DNA of 64,000 nt from Bidens hawaiensis (Eukaryota; Streptophyta; Magnoliopsida; Asterales; Asteraceae): assembly GCA_021521415.1 (NCBI GenBank), contig JAIQDT010000187.1, positions 1,674,001 through 1,738,000 of the forward strand. Direction: 5' to 3'. Below, one piece after another: positions 24,187 through 35,990 of the stretch (position 1 is the first letter of the stretch; every line of letters begins with the position of its first letter). The notes beneath the pieces are model-generated. The model ran no database searches. It was not told the DNA's origin and was given only the letters and a program-made list of their open reading frames with translations. A program made the position numbers and the translations under genes.

Positions 24187-24320
24187 CGGTGAGTTCTCAA
24201 CGGAATCTGCACCGCCGAATTCTTAGCCGTTGAACAAAATCTCGGTTTGCTCTCTGATTTATCCTCCGAGACTCTACACTGGCAAAATTCGTTCGTTGAT
24301 TTGGTTCTCTTCATCATCAG
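24187..24320 (+). other. possible orphan exon, unrecognised
   Basis: An open frame reads LNGICTAEFLAVEQNLGLL and on to LVLFII before a GTATCG donor-like site near 24321. Codon composition looks gene-like, but I recognise no family. It may be a gene fragment interrupted by the hAT insertion. Confidence 0.2.
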
Positions 24321-24529
24321 GTATCGTCTTCTGTTTATGGTTTGTGGAATATGGTGTTTGTTTTCGAATTTGGAATTCATTTGATATGGTAATAGTCGAA
24401 TGATTAACAAAGAACTCGTTAACCCTAGCTTTCTACCATCCACTTAATCAGACACTCCCACCTCTAATTTATTTCCCTACGTTTGAAAGTAATGCCTTTT
24501 ATTGCTTACTTGATATAGGCGGTTTTACT

Positions 24530-25425
24530 GATAAGGAGACCGCCCCCAAGAAACCTCAATAAACCTTGGTGAGTGCTCTTTATGGTAAACACGTACATGA
24601 TTTGGAGGAGCGATTTGATATGACCCGAGACAAAAGGCAGTTTTAGCTTGTCTCAAGGGGGCTCATGCCCAGGATTTTTTGACTGCTGTGCCCATTGAAG
24701 GTCTTGGGCAACGGATGTCGGCAGTTGAATACAGAGCCATCCTTAAATACCGGCTTATGGTTCCCCTTTTCCCTCCAGATGAATTATGCCCCATTTGTAA
24801 AAAAGCTTGTTTGGATAGATTCGGTGAGCATGCCCTCCACTGTAAGGAATTTCCGGGATTCAAGTATCGTCATGACTGGGTTAGAGATGTGTTATGGGAT
24901 GTGCTTAGACGTGCCGGGATCTCAGCCAAGAAAGAGGCACCTGTTAACTTTTTGACTGATCCGCGTGAGGGAAGATCTACCCTGCGTCCTGCGGATGTTC
25001 TTGTGTTTGGCTGGGCAGAGGGTAAGCATGCGTGTGTTGACCTCACTGGGGTGTCCCCGTTGGTGGGGCTGAGAGACAGTGGCTTCGTACCGGGACAGAC
25101 GGTTTTGAGAGCGGAGTCTAGGAAGGTTGCTAAGCATGAGACATCGTGTTTGGAGAATCGACACATGTTCATTCCATTTGCCTTCGACACTTTTGGATCC
25201 CTAGCTCCCGAGGCGGTTCGCTTCTTGGAGCGGGTGGAGAAGGTGGTCCACAGTGACTCGCAGAGCCCGAGGAACCAAGGATTTATATTTAGTAGAATAG
25301 GCTTTGCGATTCAAAAGGGGATAACGACGCAGCTTGTTGCTCGCTTACCCATTATCCAGATGTAGTTCGGTTTGTGTTATATATAAAAGGATCAATATTT
25401 TCTAAAAAAAAAAATTCTAAAATAA
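24530..25425 (+). pseudogene. non-LTR retrotransposon 3' end, endonuclease-like C-terminus
   Basis: A 5'-truncated element. After a frameshift near 24645 an open frame runs to the stop at 25363-25365 without an ATG. The order is LGQRMSAVEYRAILKYRL, then a CCHC-type zinc finger (CPIC ... HALHC), then LRPADVLVF ... HACVDLTG with a downstream basic RKVAKH. This order matches the zinc finger plus restriction-like endonuclease domain at the C-terminus of some non-LTR elements, and closely resembles plant proteins annotated as reverse transcriptase-like. The end reads GITTQLVARLP, then a short 3'UTR and an A-run (25404-25414), as expected for a target-primed retroelement. The RT domain is missing. 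Confidence 0.65.
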
Positions 25426-26869
25426 TTTTGCTTTCTTCCAATTGAAGGAAACCTTCCTTAATTTAAGTACAACAATAACTCATTTGTAGAGTCATCTCCG
25501 TCCTTTTTTTTTGGCATTTTGGTTTTCAAATTAGGTTTATATGGGTTGTTGATTGATTAGTGATTACAATTGGAGGGTTGTTGCTTCTATAGTTAGGGCT
25601 TCTTGGATGAACATATGGATGAAATTGGACAGGGGAAGAACATATGGATACTCAGGACAATGAAGGTGAAAGTAACTTTATGCATTTATTCTACATTCGG
25701 TTATTATTCATGCGCATGATATTTGAATTGGAATTCGATTATTAATTTATGGTAGGGTTGCTTGACGGAACTCGAGTTTACTCATGTTGTGATCGAGGCG
25801 CCATTTAGGTATGTGTTAAACTATTTGTACTTACTATTGGTTGGATGAAAACCATATGAATTTCAAGAATCGAGATTTTATCAAGAGGCGATTTCAAAAT
25901 ATTTTAAAAAATCAATCTCACTAATCAATTTCAGGAGATTGCCTCTTCAATCTATGATCACGAATGGGCATAGTTTTCTCCGCATCTCAAACCATAGCTA
26001 TGGTATTGAATTTGCAACTGGACATAATTGCATTTTGTAGTAATTCTGTTTCGCTTATTTCTTTTGTCTATTATCGTAAAACTTTTAAAACATGTATAGT
26101 AGGTTTATTACAGTATGAGTCTAGGCACAATTTATTTTAACATTATATTAAGGATTTTGGATGTCAACTTTGATAACAAAGTGATGGATGGTATCAGCAG
26201 CATTATAATGTTTGTGAACCGGAATGTTACCATTAGTTATATCGTTTAGTATGTGTAGAGTGATGGATGGGTTTTATGTTACTTCTAACACATTGACACG
26301 AGGGTACATGTTCGAGCCAAAACCATTTATGATAGTACTGATCACCAAGCAATTTTAGAATTGATAAGGAACTGCAATTGTCGATTCAGTGAATTGATGA
26401 TATTGCTGCTGCTCAAATGAGTGGTTCTGTTAATGATGCAGATGAAATGTTGAGTTACTAAAGTTATGAATTAAGGAACACTCTAAAAGCCATTGAACTC
26501 TCTCTTGGTTCTATTGACTGTGGACTATCCAGTTAGAGAGCATTGCTCTTTTAAGATTAAATGTTTTTATCTCATCTCATCTCATCTCATCTAACTTCAC
26601 TATATTACTATTTGGTTACATGTATGATTCTGTTTACATATATATGTATATTTATGGTGTAAATTTGTTGCATACTTACCATATGCAATTAAGGTCTGTA
26701 GTCATGTCATCTAAGTATATGATTTTATTTGCCTTATATATAATATGCATGTCCATTATCACAAATGTAGGCTTAGTGTGATAGCGAGAAGATTTTTAAG
26801 TTTTATGTTTCTTTTGTATTATTAGTTATTTTTACCGTTACTATGTTTCTATTTAAACCATGTTAAAAC
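25426..26869. other. intergenic or Helitron interior, decayed coding-like bits
   Basis: No intact gene. At about 26370-26530 a decayed frame reads IDDIAAAQMSGSVNDADEML, then ELRNTLKAIELSLGSID, with stops between. It looks like an old exon, but I cannot name the family. A (TCTCA)n run lies at 26570-26591. Confidence 0.35.
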
Positions 26870-26909
26870 CGGTTTGCCCCCGCCGCAAAGCACGGGTGTA
26901 AAATCCTAG
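26870..26909 (+). mobile_element. Helitron 3' terminus
   Basis: A GC hairpin (CCCGCCGCAAAGCACGGG) is followed by GTGTAAAATCCTAG and then T at 26910: the CTAG|T end with a hairpin about 10 bases upstream, as in Helitrons. The 5' end was not located. Confidence 0.6.
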
Positions 26910-26945
26910 TTAACTTACTAAACACAATTAGTCTCTATATATACC

Positions 26946-27456
26946 TAGAGGTGAAAAAAAAAAACCCGAACCCGGAACCGGACCGATAAAAAAATTCGGA
27001 ACTGGTTATTTTTATACCCGGGTTTTTAATATCCAAACCCGTACCCGACCCTATCCGTAAGGTACGAATAGGGTATGCATTTTAGTACCAAAACCCGTAC
27101 ATGGAACCGGACCCGAGTTGTACCCGGTAATACCCGAAAAACCCGAACCGGTTACATACCCGAACCAGGTTTTACAAATACATGGAACCGGGTTTTTCAA
27201 ATACCCGATATTACCCGAAAAATACTCGGAAAAATAATCCTAAAAGGTGCAACCCCTTAAAAAATCCAATTTATATTCGAAAAATATTCGACAAAAAGCC
27301 AGAAAAAAACCGAAAATAGAGTTTTTTCAATACCCAGAAATAGGGTATTCAGATACCCGGTTATTGCCAATACCCGATTTTACAATACCCGAGCATACCC
27401 GAACCTGATTCCAACTCAAACCCGTGTATTTGAAAAACCCGATTTATACACCATTA
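26946..27456. mobile_element. hAT MITE of the CCCGAACCGG family
   Basis: Starts TAGAGGTG and ends CACCATTA, flanked by identical 8-bp duplications TATATACC (26938-26945, 27457-27464). The interior is full of TACCCGAACCCGGAACCGG-type motifs. It is related to 37554-38086, with which it shares CCCTTAAAAAATCCAAT in mid-element, and its ends match those of the larger hAT at 1809. Confidence 0.9.
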
Positions 27457-27464
27457 TATATACC

Positions 27465-28360
27465 CGTTATTTATTGTAATTTTGTACTTGAGCTAATAAA
27501 GTGAAACTCTAGTTGCAGACTTGCAGTTGCATACGTGGATGTAGCCATGTAGGTCACCTTGACCGAACCACATTATTTCTTCTATATATGCCATTTATTT
27601 TCAATTTTCAGCGTTATATTCATTTGTACGTGTGTTGATTATTTAATGCATCTCACTATGTTCCTAATAAGCGGTATCAAGTATTTGGCTCGTTACACAC
27701 AGTCAAATTGAAGAAATAATTCACAGAGGTTGGTTGATTACCCGTTCCAAGTTTGAAGTCGGTTTGGTGTTACCTGGGAGTCAATATAGCCGTAAGTTTT
27801 ATAAGTAAGAAATCAATAACGAATTGATATAACTCACCAAAACGAAAAACACACATATTAATAAAAAAAGCTCTCATATTATGTATAACTCTCACTTATA
27901 TTTATAAAAAATTATAAGTTTGAAGATTGATTGCAATCTCTCAAATCATAACTCGCATTCTCTTTTGATAAACCTTAACTCGGTTGCTTCTATTTATAAT
28001 GTTAACTCTAACTTAGCTAACAAGAAACATAATAAACCTAACTTGGCTATAACCCTTAACTTGGCTATAAGTAACCCATTTTAACTCTTGGATTGTATAC
28101 TTATCCGGGCCAAACAACAGTTCACACTTCTACTGATCATTACACGACTTTTCATTGGCTTGAATCTCTTCCTTAACCATCCTTTTTAGTTTCTTGAACA
28201 TTATTTTTTGGATTTTTTATTTTGGAATTTGGTTCTTCAATAGGAATCTGATTCATACTTGGCTTGTCTTCTTTCAGCCCAATTATATGAAGATCCCAAC
28301 CTGCAAAATTCTTTATTCAATGTTAGTTTGTATATCGGGACTTGCTATCTTCAGGAGAAT
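27465..28360. other. no gene seen
   Basis: AT-rich. The minus strand beyond the copia remnant may belong to the same old element, but nothing diagnostic is visible. Confidence 0.4.
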
Positions 28361-28720
28361 CTAGTACAATCGACTCTTGGTCTTTATCAACTTCATCAAG
28401 AGCTTACATGTATAATCATGAATGGTTAGCAAATCGTGATTCATGTGAATGTCACATCCACCATACATTGCTTGACCAATACTTATGATATTGCTTTGTA
28501 GGTTTGGGATGTATTGAATATTGGTTGATAGACGCCACTCCCCCGTTTTTCCTTCAGTTAAGATCATCATTTTTCCTTGAATGTCAATACAATATTCGTT
28601 TCCAAACTTCACATGATTCGTGACTCATTCACTTAGTTAGTGAAAGTACATTTTATTACCCGTCAGATGATTCAATGCTCCATTGTCTATCTACAAAGTA
28701 TCTTTCTCCACAGGCTCGAT
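28361..28720 (-). pseudogene. Ty1/copia protease and GAG-pre-integrase remnant
   Basis: Minus strand. Upstream part (28620-28720): IDNGALNHLTGNKMYF, matching the copia protease D-x-G-A-x-x-H-x-T-G motif, with two stops after it. Downstream: HVKFGNEYCIDIQGKM, then GEWRLSTNIQYIPNLQSNII, IGQAMYGGCDI and TKSRLY, the GAG-pre-integrase signature. No reverse transcriptase or LTR was found nearby. Confidence 0.8.
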
Positions 28721-28804
28721 TTCTATACACTTTGGAATCATGGTAAGGTCTGATCTATCCAAATGAAGCTAAACAAATCTATCCAGTATCTTTCTCCAAC
28801 GCCA

Positions 28805-28915
28805 TTCAAAAGGGGGCGATGACGTAGCTTGTTGCTCGCTTACCTACATACAATATGTATTGTAATTGGATCCTTTTATTTAATATATGAAGATTATTGT
28901 TAAAAAAAATTAACA
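28805..28915 (+). repeat. severely 5'-truncated tail of the same non-LTR element
   Basis: ATTCAAAAGGGGGCGATGAC and GCTTGTTGCTCGCTTACC match the last codons of the element ending at 25425. They are followed by the related 3'UTR (GGATCCTTTTATTTAATATA) and an A-rich end near 28911. Confidence 0.75.
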
Positions 28916-29495
28916 ATCATATCTGTAAATGAATCCCAATTTGTTTTATTATAAGAACGAATATAAATGAAGAGTATAATAAACTAAACACTAATCCATC
29001 ACTAAGCTAAATGATTTGAGTGATAACAAGACCAAAAGTACAAAATGATAAGTTCTTACCACCAATTACAGACTTTCGGAGACCAAAACTAAAGCATAAC
29101 AACACCACCCATATATCTCCAAGTACAAATTAAGAGTGCCCTGCTATTCATAGGCAAACTCTACAACCGTTTCGCCTATTGAGTTACATCAAACAAAAAA
29201 AAATATAAGAGAAACTTCCAACTTTCGTCATTTAGTATCATAAGTTTCGCCATGCGAGACTATAACTTTCGCCTTTAATCTTTTACTTTCGTCATTTAAC
29301 CAAAAAAAGCTTTCTTTATTTATTATATGAGCAATAACGGGTTTAATACTTTCGAAGTACACAATTAATTCAGCTATGTCACTTAACCCAACTCTGTCAA
29401 CTTTTATCCAAGGTCATGATGTCTCAATCAATCGGTTAACCTAGTACATACGACCCCCTTACAATAGCCTAAATATGTGAAACGATGTTTAGTTA
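28916..29495. other. no gene seen
   Basis: AT-rich sequence with no coding or structural signal that I can support. Confidence 0.4.
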
Positions 29496-30152
29496 GGGTG
29501 CTGCTAAACGTACCCCCTTCTCATTCATATTTACTAAGCATACCCCTCCATCAAATTTTATATTAATACAATTTAGACCTTTTTATCGTTTCTTTTGTCA
29601 TTTTGTTATCTTTTATTATCATTATTATTATTTTTTTTTAAAAAATGTTATTTTTCTATACTTATTTTAATATTTTTGGAGAGCGTTTTTTTTAATTAAT
29701 AGATAGTTTACATTCTTTTATAAAAAATCATACTTTTTATAAATAAAAAGGTTAAATAACATACAATTTCTTAAACAAATTTGGCTCTTTTCTCAGCATT
29801 AATCTCATGTATCAAACCTAACAAAAAAAACAAATTGTTTTGAATACATTCTATAAAAAAAGTAGAAAAATTAGCTAGAGAAAACATACAAAACTTTTGA
29901 TACATGTAAAAAAATAAACAAACCTTTAATAAGATCTTAAAGAAATAAAATAATAAAATTAATAACAAAAATATAAAAAAAAACCGTAAAACAAAAATAA
30001 AAACTTAATAATTTTTTATTTGATATTTTAAGGGGATTATAAAATAAAATAAGAGAGACTAATATGTCAATTACAAATGTTAAGGAAAAATAAAGGTTCA
30101 ATAGGGGGAGGTGTATGATTAGCAAGTGACGGGGGCACGTTTAGTCTGACAC
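29496..30152. mobile_element. MITE-like element with CTAAACGTACCCCC ends
   Basis: GGGTGCTGCTAAACGTACCC at the left and the imperfect reverse complement GGGCACGTTTAGTCTGACAC at the right, with inner match CATACCCCTCC / GGAGGTGTATG. Flanks are identical 8-bp duplications TTTAGTTA (29488-29495, 30153-30160), which fits hAT. The interior is non-coding. Confidence 0.75.
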
Positions 30153-30924
30153 TTTAGTTATCATCAATCCTACTTTGGGGCCATAAACCCTTTTGCTAAA
30201 AAAATTTATTTATAAGCCTTCGTGATAAATCAATTCATTACCCACAATTTTCTCTCCGTTACCATGGCTCTTGATCCGATCCGTTTGACCAACAGTTGGC
30301 TAATTAATCATACACTACAAACAAAAAGCCATTTAGTGGCACACATCTTTAATGGCATTTAGGTTTTGTGCCATTAATTTAGGTTTTTAATGGCACTTTG
30401 TGTATGCCACCTTGATTATAACACATCTTTAGTGGCACTTAATTTTAATGCCACTAATTAATGATTTAGTGACACTTTTGTATGCCACTATAAATCTAGT
30501 ACCACACATTTTTAATAGCATTTAGTTTTTGTGCCACTAATTTACGTTTTAATGACACTTTGCGTATGTCATCTTTGTTCATAACACATTTTTAGCGGCA
30601 TTTAGTTTTAATGCCACTAATTTACGATTTTAGTGACACTTTGTGTATGCCACTAAATCTAGTTTCACACGATGTTAATAACATTTAGCTTTTGTGCCAC
30701 TAATTTAGTTTTTTAATGGCACTTTATGTATGTCATATTTTCTTATACCACATTTTTAGTGGCACTTAGTATAAATGCTACTAATTTAAGAATTTAGTGG
30801 CATTTTGTGTTTGCCACTAATTTAAGATTTAATGGCATTTTTAATATGAGAAAAATAAAACATATAAAAAACAAAAATAAAATCGTTATTTTATTTTATA
30901 TAAAAATTGTTATTTTATTTTCCC

Positions 30925-31115
30925 CCAATATCTCAAACCCTCGCTTGCGCCTCCGCCTCGAACCAGATGACCACCATCGCAACCGCAACCGTCTCCGACT
31001 CTGCTCCGCCTCGAACCAGATGAGCACCACCGCAACCGCCTCCGCCTCTTCTCTTCTCCGTCGGTCAATATCCCTAGATATATATGTCAGCTCCGGAGAT
31101 TATGCCGGTATGTGC
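30925..31115 (+). pseudogene. GC-rich exon-like block inside the CACTA element, unrecognised
   Basis: C/G-rich relative to its surroundings, with CCTCCGCCTCGAACCAGATGA repeated twice in imperfect form, then a frame STTATASASSLLRRSISLDI leading to a possible donor GCCG|GTATGTG at 31107. It resembles a 5' exon of a nuclear gene. Parent unknown. Confidence 0.4.
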
Positions 31116-32213
31116 ACTACCAATAGTTGCAATTCGATCGGAAAACAATCGTCATAATACGTGCTATCCGACTACTTATATCTCAATTTGATAGATTCAA
31201 AGGTCCGCCATTGTTTTTATTGTTTTAATCTCACTTTAGCTTGTTTAGATTGGTTTAATGGTGCTTGTAATTTGTAAATATATTGAAACGTAACCTAATT
31301 TCATGACAGTTAGGGTTCAGGTTAGTTTATTTTCTGTATATTATAATTAGCGTTGTTAATAACAAAATACTTGATTTATGGCAGAAATTTCTAAGAAACT
31401 GTTCAGATAATGTTGAATTTGGCTTAAATTCTAGTCAGATATTGTGTTCACACTTCATAATTTACATATTCTGTCATAGACTTTTAACAACGGTGTCAAC
31501 TGAAGCTATTAGCTCAGATCTAATAATAATAGTAATACTAATAAATTCATTGATTCACTATATCTATGTATTCATATAATAATATGTTATTTTATGATTT
31601 TAGACTTTATTGTACACTTAATTCTTGTAGCAAACTTAAAGATTGAGATCAAGTTCTAGTAGTTCTCAACTTCTCATGCAGTCATACTGATAATCCAGAA
31701 AGATCCTAAATTATGCTTATGTAGAACTCAAAATGTTTTGACTTATTACTAACATATTTGTTCGTGTTGCCTTTATTAATCAGTGAATGCATTTACTAAA
31801 ATATGTTATTTTGAAGGCACAACCTATTTCATATAGTAATATTTATTCATGATATATAATTGTCACTCACAGTGTAATTGGAGAAAAGGGTGGGGGGGAT
31901 TTATGTTTGTTAGTTTATTTTGTTTAAGTTTGTTAATATGTCCATTTCAGTCTAGTTTTAATAACTTTTTAGGAGCAACACATTTTTGTTCACATTTAAT
32001 TATAATTGGTTTTAGCTTAGTTATATTACTTTATCTATGTTCAGAATATCTGTGAGTCACGCTTATATCAGTAAAAACAATGATAAACAAAAACGAACTC
32101 GTTCATTTCTTGTAAAGATCATACATGACTAATAAACTACTATTGCTAATTCACAAAAAAGATAAAATGTTTCTGATATTTTGCTCATAATAAAATTATA
32201 TATTAAACAACAG

Positions 32214-32440
32214 ATTGAGAAGCCTTTGCAAATACATGGTGGTAGGCTGCAAGGCTTGAACATAATGAGACATATTGTGATTCTTGTTTTGGTGCAGAAT
32301 CAACATGTCTAATTTTCTGTTATTTAATTTGTATGTGTGAATTCTTTTAAACTATCTCAAATTTTTATGGTCATATGGGGAATGCTGCAATTCGTGCGAG
32401 GACGTTGTCAAGAAGCCTGAAGAATGTGGGAGACCAAAAA
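32214..32440 (+). pseudogene. captured ERGIC3-like exon fragments
   Basis: After an acceptor-like CAG (32211-32213) the sequence encodes IEKPLQIHGGRL, then with a small insertion LEHNETYCDSCFGAES (32214-32304). After a short intron-like gap, YGECCNSCEDV follows (about 32373-32410). These are the conserved luminal segments of plant ERGIC3/Erv46-type cargo receptors (IEKPLQ-HGGRLEHNETYC-SC-GAE ... CCNSCE). Frame breaks show it is not functional. Intronic sequence is retained, so capture was from DNA. Confidence 0.75.
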
Positions 32441-32582
32441 AACTGTCATATGTTACTCGCTTTGTTGAGACTGGAGTTTCTTTTGATTAGGTTGGTCTTT
32501 AAAAAACTGTCTTTTATTATTGCTATAGGCTTCCATTTCACTAACTTTAATTGTTAATACTAGTTTTCATTTGTTTTAACAG

Positions 32583-32741
32583 ACAAGACCTGCGTTTCTG
32601 GATATTCAACAACTTAATCATTCAAACGATGAATAAGTTTTGGCTGATGCTTGTTGGGCACTTTCGTATATTTCAGATGGTACATATGATAAAATCCAAG
32701 CTGTAATTGAAGAGAATATGTCACCAAGATTTTTGAGTTCC
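32583..32741 (+). pseudogene. captured importin-alpha exon fragment
   Basis: Follows an intact acceptor (TTTTAACAG). Encodes TRPAFLDIQQLNHSNDE, an in-frame TAA, then [20 protein letters not shown] and QAVIE. This is the armadillo-repeat segment of importin-alpha (usual form [21 protein letters not shown]). The end (CCAAGATTTTTGAGTTCCTA) corresponds to PRLVELL with a frameshift, then a donor-like GTGAGT. A real importin-alpha has about 530 aa and ten ARM repeats; only about one is here. Confidence 0.85.
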
Positions 32742-34584
32742 TAAAGTGAGTATTTTAATCTTTTTTGGCTGAATTGTAATATCTTTTAGCTTGTTTTGTT
32801 TATAATGTCATGCAATTTGGATTTTTTGGTTGTTTAAGTCATTCATCACCTTTAGGACTGTCAATCATTTAAAATTCTTAAGGTAAGAATGTTAAACTAA
32901 TCGTTTCTTTAGGATTTCATAAGATATCATGTGAATCAGTTTAAACTAGTCTAAAAGTATACTGCTAAATGCATCATTTTGTTGGAATGTTTCAGGGTAT
33001 CTTCACGATAGCTTCATGACCTTGAAAAATTCGCGGTTAAAAACCTGGAGATGATCTTTTTACGGATAAGGAAAATGCGTTGGTTGTTTGATTACCGACA
33101 TCTGAATGTGGTCCAATTTTTAACGGAGTATTGGCCAAAGGTTATAAACCGTGACCATTAATTTCTAGATTTATTTTTGAAGTTGGCATTATCTTTATTC
33201 ATATAAGTTTTTGTATATTTTAGGCTGATCTTCGTTTTAAATTTTAAAGCAGAAAGGAGCACTAAAGCCAATATGAGCTTTGAAATTTGCCATGGATATA
33301 ACAAGGTACTTATAAATTCCATGTTTGCTAATATAAATACTAATGTTCAATACTTAGTATCTAGACATAATTAGAATTGAAGTCATGATTCTTGACTCTT
33401 AACTGTTGTTATTTTGGTAGGGGAATGAACTATTTCCCCTGAATATTCACCGGGATCTTGTAAGTTCTACAAAATTCAAATGTATGAACTTTGTTTAATG
33501 TTTATTCATCATAATTACTAACTACTTTCTTTTCTTATGTGAGTTAGAAAATATGACTATTTTGCGGGCTGCTTCTGGAAAAATTAAACAAGAAAAAGCT
33601 CATATCCTGTCATGACGTTACATGTAAGTGTTAAAATATTTAAACTACGCAGCTCGTGTGCTTCTATTGTTGATATGGTTTATTTTAATAGGCTATGAAC
33701 GGTTTTAGGTTTTAAATTAATCCGGTCACACAAGTTAGTGTTCATATTGTTTACATATTGAAAACTCTTTGTTTTTTTTATTAGGTACCTTGCATGAAAA
33801 TTGAAGATAGTGAAAGAGGTTAATGAGCGCGATGAAGTTTATAGTTTTTATTCAACTTTCCTTTTTATATTTGTATTGATTTTAGAGTTACTAGATATTC
33901 GGTATGTGTGAAATGTGATCGAGCTATTAATTGTGATGAAGATATTATGATTTCTATATTCAAAAACACAGTGCCACTAAAAGTCTAAACATTTGTAGTG
34001 GCAACACAAAAAAAGTGCCACCAAAAGTCAAAAGTTTGTAGTGTTAGATGAAAAAAGTGTCACTAAAAGTCCAAAGGTTTGTAGCTGAAAAAGCGCCACT
34101 AAAAGTTCAAAATTTTTTTAATGGCATACAAAAAAGGTGCCACAAAAGGCCCAAGAGTTTGTAGTGGCAGTCGAAAAATGTGCCACTAAAAGGCTTTAGT
34201 GGTAGCGCTTCTAGTGACACTTTTTTTGTGTGTCACTCATTCCAACAAGGTTCTTTAGTAGCACATATTTGATTTTTTGTGACACTTTTTGTGTGACATT
34301 AAATGATTTTTTATTTGTAGTGATATTAGTTGAGCCTATTCACATAGCCGCCTAATCCTTTCATCAATTTAACTGTAGCACGTATAATTGTTCTTATAAC
34401 ACCATTATCATACCCCCATGCACCTTAAATGTGAACACATTAGTTAAAGGACGGATTCTGTAATTTGATTCAAACATAAATAACGAAAAGTGCATTTCAC
34501 CCTTGTTCCCATAACACCATTATCACACCCCCACATGCACGTTTAATCTTTTAAATACCCGCCTAGTAATGCCTTTCCCTTACA

Positions 34585-34870
34585 AATCTTGGCTAACATT
34601 TGAACTCAGAATCTTTATGTTGTTTATACTTTGGTTTGTGAAAATGATAAGCACAAAGTGGTGGTGCATTATTAGGTACATGAACTGCAATTATGTACCC
34701 CCAAAGTACAAATTTTTTTAATCTAATTCGATTTCAAGCATATCTTTGTCAAATAGATAAATATTTTATAGGATTCGTATCCAAAATAACTGGTCTGCCA
34801 ATTATGTGACATAGTTTATAGAGGATCCATCAAATGCACCTCCATCACTAAACAATATTCCAAGTTTTAT
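34585..34870. repeat. diverged duplicated segment, copy 1
   Basis: Shares TTGGTTTGTGAAAATxATAAG, GGTGCATTATTxGGTxCATG, AACTGCAATTATGTAC and CCATCACTAAA...CAATATTC in the same order with 43070-43345. Confidence 0.7.
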
Positions 34871-34871
34871 A

Positions 34872-34875
<4 letters not shown>

Positions 34876-34931
<56 letters not shown>
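34876..34931. repeat. (AT)n microsatellite
   Basis: About 27 uninterrupted AT units. Confidence 0.95.
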
Positions 34932-34934
<3 letters not shown>

Positions 34935-35912
34935 TTCGAGGAAAAATTATCAAAAAATAAAAATAAAATTTATTTTGCAGCTGTTTCTCGTGTGGTTCTA
35001 ACAATTTAATAATCAAAGCAATATATAATAATAGCTGTATAGATATCTAAACAGGAGTTCATTAACAACTTTGGGCCTTATGCACGTACATGTGGCACAA
35101 TTCCTGGGATGAAAAACTGACATACCATTACTTGATTTCGTATGTACAGAATGCATTGATAATTGCATTTTCCAGATACATTAAATTTGAAAGGTACACT
35201 TGTGTCCATAATTGAGCTCCTGAGATTAGCCAGCTAATATCTTTTTCTTAATTAAATTACATTATTGGTCCATAATTCTTTCCTTAATGTCAAATTATTC
35301 TCTTAAATTTTGATTTTTCTAAGAGACATGGTGTTTTATATGACTTAGGTTTGATTCCTGCCTCATTATCTAGTTTCAGCGGTACCGGATGATAATGAGA
35401 GACTATGCTGGTAGGCGGCGATCACTTTTTTGATCCTTGAACTGAACAAGTTATATCTCACCCACTATTTTGCGTTCGGGTGAGTGTTCACAAGCGTTGC
35501 CATTGGGTGAGAGTTTTCCCCTATTTAGAATACGTGTATTCTGATGTGTTGAATTTCGCTAGTAGCCTATTTAAAGGATTCACCGGCCGTTAAAAAAACT
35601 TTTGATTTTGCTCTTTGACTCATCACCAAACTTGTTGAACTTGATCATAAATCAATTAAGGGAATTAGCTTTTTTACTATAGAATTTAATTGCTTTCGAT
35701 TTCTTTCAATTAAGGTTATATGCGTAGAATAGTTTTTATATAAAGATGATGGATGATATGTGCAACAGTTCATAAATATTAGGGCCAATTGTGTAGATAC
35801 ATGGATTTAATGATACTTTCTACCATAACCATTCATGCCAATAATATGAGCATTTATGGCTTTAAAAAAGGCCACAATCTTGGAAGGCAATAATACGCTA
35901 AATACAAGCTAG

Positions 35913-35920
35913 CATAAATA
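35913..35920 (+). promoter_or_regulatory. TATA-like box of the DUF241 gene
   Basis: CATAAATA lies about 70 bases before the chosen ATG at 35991. The match to the TATA consensus is moderate. Confidence 0.35.
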
Positions 35921-35990
35921 GGGAGCATTAGAGTTACCTCCTACCATATCATCAACACTCCACCTCACAATTCGGTTGCTCATCTTGGCT

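Larger units (their letters stand above)
30313..34322. mobile_element. CACTA (En/Spm) element carrying host gene fragments
   Basis: Starts CACTACAAACAAAAAGCC and ends TTTTTATTTGTAGTG, with ATA on both sides (30310-30312, 34323-34325), the CACTA terminal sequence and 3-bp duplication. Both ends hold long arrays of subterminal repeats based on TTTAGTGGCACTTT and its reverse complement (30330-30830, 33970-34320), as in transposase-bound CACTA ends. No TNPD/TNPA coding region is seen. The interior has fragments of at least two unrelated host genes with splice sites retained, and a GC-richer exon-like block at 30925-31115. This is non-autonomous and gene-capturing. Confidence 0.92.
34326..35912. 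other. intergenic, upstream of the DUF241 gene
   Basis: No gene seen. Contains one copy of a diverged duplication (34585-34870) and an (AT)n tract (34876-34931), listed separately. Confidence 0.5.

Noticed and set aside
24870..25190. minus-strand frames of 80-106 codons over the non-LTR fragment
   Set aside because: Antisense of the endonuclease-like reading frame, no family features.
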